Positions 6,615 to 7,781 of a stretch of 7,781 nucleotides of DNA are shown piece by piece. The stretch's first letter is position 1, and every line of letters begins with the position of its first letter. Source of the DNA: Nitrospirota bacterium (GTDB lineage: Bacteria > Nitrospirota > Nitrospiria > Nitrospirales > UBA8639); the NCBI GenBank assembly GCA_003233615.1, contig QIMB01000123.1:1-7781 (forward strand), read 5' to 3'. Position numbers and translations under genes: made by a program. Under the pieces are notes generated by a model. It was not told where the DNA came from. It saw only the letters and a list, made by a program, of their open reading frames with translations, and searched no databases.

Positions 6615-6669
6615 CATGAAGAAATCTTCATGAGGCATTCATGGCCTCTTCATGTTGGCCCTCTATACT
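6615..6669 (+). promoter_or_regulatory. Response-regulator operator and promoter of the TPR gene
   Basis: Half-sites ATGAA (6616-6620, inverted), TTCAT (6627-6631), TTCAT (6638-6642) and TTCAT (6649-6653) step by 11 bp and are followed by a good -10, TATACT (6664-6669). The offset to the PepSY promoter is a constant 3430 bases for every element. The first two half-sites form a perfect 18-base inverted repeat, CATGAAGA-AA-TCTTCATG (6615-6632). An additional TTCAT at 6613 overlaps this inverted repeat. The predicted leader is about 56 bases. The in-frame ATG at 6600 lies upstream of this operator and cannot be the translation start of this transcript. Confidence 0.72.
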
Positions 6670-6719
6670 ACAGAAAGATGGAAGAAGACTCCTATGGGGA
6701 GAACAACAATTTTACACGT

Positions 6720-6725
6720 GGAGGG
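6720..6725 (+). promoter_or_regulatory. Ribosome binding site of the TPR gene
   Basis: GGAGGG lies six bases before the ATG at 6732. This places the start at the signal-peptide methionine rather than at the in-frame ATG at 6600. Confidence 0.75.
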
Positions 6726-6731
6726 AAAGTC

Positions 6732-7109
6732 ATGAAAAACGTCGTATCGGTGTTAACCATTGTTGGGTGTCTGTTTATTTCAGTGAGTGCCATGGCGGCT
6801 GACCCGTTGAGTTTGCCATCAGGCTCGAATGCAGAGGCCCTGAAGCATAATGAAGAGGGCATGGTTCTTTTTAAGGATAGGAAGTATGAGGAAGCCCTCA
6901 AGCATTTTGATGCCTCGGAAGACCTTGAACGGACGGCTCAAGGGTATTTTAACGAAGGGTTGACCTATGACCAATTAGGGAAATCAGCCAAAGCCAGAAT
7001 GCATTTTCAGGAAGCGCAACGACTGGAGCAAGAACATGCTGTGCGCCAACTGGATTCTCCCATTTCGAAAGCGGAGGTGTTAAAGAAATACCATTTGATG
7101 CATAAATAG
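6732..7109 (+). CDS. Exported small TPR-repeat protein
   Basis: Encodes 125 residues from the chosen start. Residues 1 to about 23 form a Sec signal peptide (MKNVVSVLTIVGCLFISVSAMAA, likely cleaved before DP). An IVGC at 10-13 loosely fits a lipobox but lies inside the hydrophobic core, so a soluble periplasmic protein is more likely. Two tetratricopeptide repeats follow: about 35-65 (ALKHNEEGMVLFKDRKYEEALKHFD) and about 68-101 (AQGYFNEGLTYDQLGKSAKARMHFQEAQRLE). After these comes a basic tail with LDSPISKAEVLKKYHLMHK. TPR proteins are protein-binding scaffolds and no enzyme motif is present. The gene lies 220 bases after the kinase and has its own promoter, with the same operator as the PepSY gene. 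The two exported proteins are therefore probably co-regulated by the intervening two-component system. Starting at 6600 would add 44 residues that lie over the operator and is rejected. Confidence 0.85.
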   Translation: MKNVVSVLTIVGCLFISVSAMAADPLSLPSGSNAEALKHNEEGMVLFKDRKYEEALKHFDASEDLERTAQGYFNEGLTYDQLGKSAKARMHFQEAQRLEQEHAVRQLDSPISKAEVLKKYHLMHK

Positions 7110-7158
7110 TAATTCTTGAGAGGTGTCGTGCCTGTTGACTTCCTTGGAGTGTGAAGGA

Positions 7159-7186
7159 GGATGAGTTGCCCCTAGGCAGCTCATCC
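7159..7186. terminator. Hairpin between the convergent TPR and VIT genes
   Basis: GGATGAGTTGCC (7159-7170), loop CCTA, and GGCAGCTCATCC (7175-7186) form a 12-bp stem with one wobble pair. It lies about 50 bases after the TPR stop and 45 bases after the end of the convergent transporter gene, so it could serve both. No T-run follows on either strand. Confidence 0.55.
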
Positions 7187-7231
7187 ATACAGGCCAGCTA
7201 GGTATCTAAAACACGAATACGCTGTTCCATG

Positions 7232-7781
7232 TCATGCCACCACCCCAAACAACATACCGACTGCCGCAGTCACACTCATGGCGAGCGCTCCCCAAAAAGT
7301 AACTCTTATAGCACCGACAGTAATTGATGCCCCCCCCGTGTGCGCAGCAAGACCACCTAAAACCGCCAGGAATATTAGAGACAATATTGCCACTACTGGT
7401 ATTATTTGTTGTACTGGTACGGCCCATGCGATTAATAGAGGCAATGCTGCACCAACAGTAAACATACCGGCTGAGGAAAATGCCGCTTGAATAGGCCGCG
7501 CCCTAACATTTTCAGATATTCCCAGTTCATCTCTTGCATGTGCCCCCAGTGAATCGTGTGCCATTAGCTGTTCGGCAACTTGTTTAGCCAGGGTTGAATC
7601 CAGCCCTCTTTCTTCATAAATATCGGCAAGTTCATTTTTCTCAAATTCAATGTCATCTTTTAAAGATTTTGTCTCAAGCTCTAGATCTGCCTTTACCGTA
7701 TCCGACTGAGAACTAACCGATACGTATTCTCCAGCGGCCATGGACATGGCACACGCAACCAAGCCAGCGATACCAGCGAGA
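7232..7781 (-). CDS. VIT/CCC1-family Fe2+/Mn2+ transporter, C-terminal part (partial)
   Basis: The frame enters at the right edge and reads LAGIAGLVACAMSMAAGEYVSVSSQSD, the hallmark TM2 segment of VIT1/CCC1 transporters. Next comes a charged cytoplasmic helical domain (ELADIYEERGLDSTLAKQVAEQLMAHDSLGAHARDELGI) that in this family carries the metal-binding glutamates. Three hydrophobic segments follow (AAFSSAGMFTVGAALPLLIAWAV, IIPVVAILSLIFLAVLGG, AIRVTFWGALAMSVTAAVGMLFG), ending at TGA (7234-7232). The family exports or sequesters ferrous iron or manganese at the inner membrane. TM1 and the start lie beyond the window. An apparent start at 7762 is a leucine TTG inside TM2, not the true N-terminus. 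It converges on the TPR gene; whether it belongs to the metal theme of the neighbouring two-component module cannot be told. Confidence 0.92.
   Translation of the reverse strand, partial: LAGIAGLVACAMSMAAGEYVSVSSQSDTVKADLELETKSLKDDIEFEKNELADIYEERGLDSTLAKQVAEQLMAHDSLGAHARDELGISENVRARPIQAAFSSAGMFTVGAALPLLIAWAVPVQQIIPVVAILSLIFLAVLGGLAAHTGGASITVGAIRVTFWGALAMSVTAAVGMLFGVVA

Noticed and set aside
6600..6731. N-terminal extension of the TPR protein to an ATG at 6600
   Set aside because: The extension covers the conserved operator and -10 element. The downstream ATG at 6732 has a good Shine-Dalgarno and begins a typical signal peptide.

Overview
The window looks like a chromosomal stretch of a Gram-negative bacterium. 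It encodes secreted proteins with Sec signal peptides, an OmpR-type two-component system and ordinary Shine-Dalgarno sites. Base composition is mid-range, with an AT-richer insert in the middle. The gene style (PepSY protein beside an OmpR/HisKA pair, an Ig/PKD-domain exported protein) would fit a Nitrospirota-type or proteobacterial genome. No marker gene settles the phylum, so this is only a guess.

Layout: (1) 1-101, the last 32 codons of an unidentified + strand gene. (2) 308-1315, minus strand, an exported protein with Ig-like, Big-like and PKD-like beta-sandwich domains. (3) 1453-1665, a two-helix membrane miniprotein with a GTG start. (4) 1666-3184, a gene-poor accessory block. It holds a truncated RibD_C/DHFR-like gene start (2369-2506) that runs into and overlaps an intact, AT-rich DUF1330 gene (2497-2796). 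A 19-bp direct repeat with one mismatch brackets the pair (2293-2311 and 2911-2929). (5) 3185-7109, a coherent module: PepSY protein, four-helix membrane protein with two HxH motifs, OmpR-family response regulator, HisKA sensor kinase with an acidic/His-rich periplasmic stretch, and an exported TPR protein. (6) 7232-7781, minus strand and convergent, the C-terminal part of a VIT/CCC1-family Fe/Mn transporter cut by the window edge.

The most informative signal is regulatory. The PepSY gene and the TPR gene, which flank the two-component system, have nearly superimposable promoters. Each carries an inverted ATGAA half-site, then three direct TTCAT/YTCAT half-sites at exact 11-bp spacing, then a -10 hexamer ten bases past the last half-site. 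This is the classic geometry of an OmpR/PhoB-family activator binding over the -35 region. The simplest reading is that the regulator encoded between the two genes activates both, and possibly its own operon by read-through from the PepSY promoter. The acidic and histidine-rich segments in the kinase and PepSY protein, and the two HxH motifs in the membrane protein, suggest a cation or envelope-stress signal. That signal assignment is inference.
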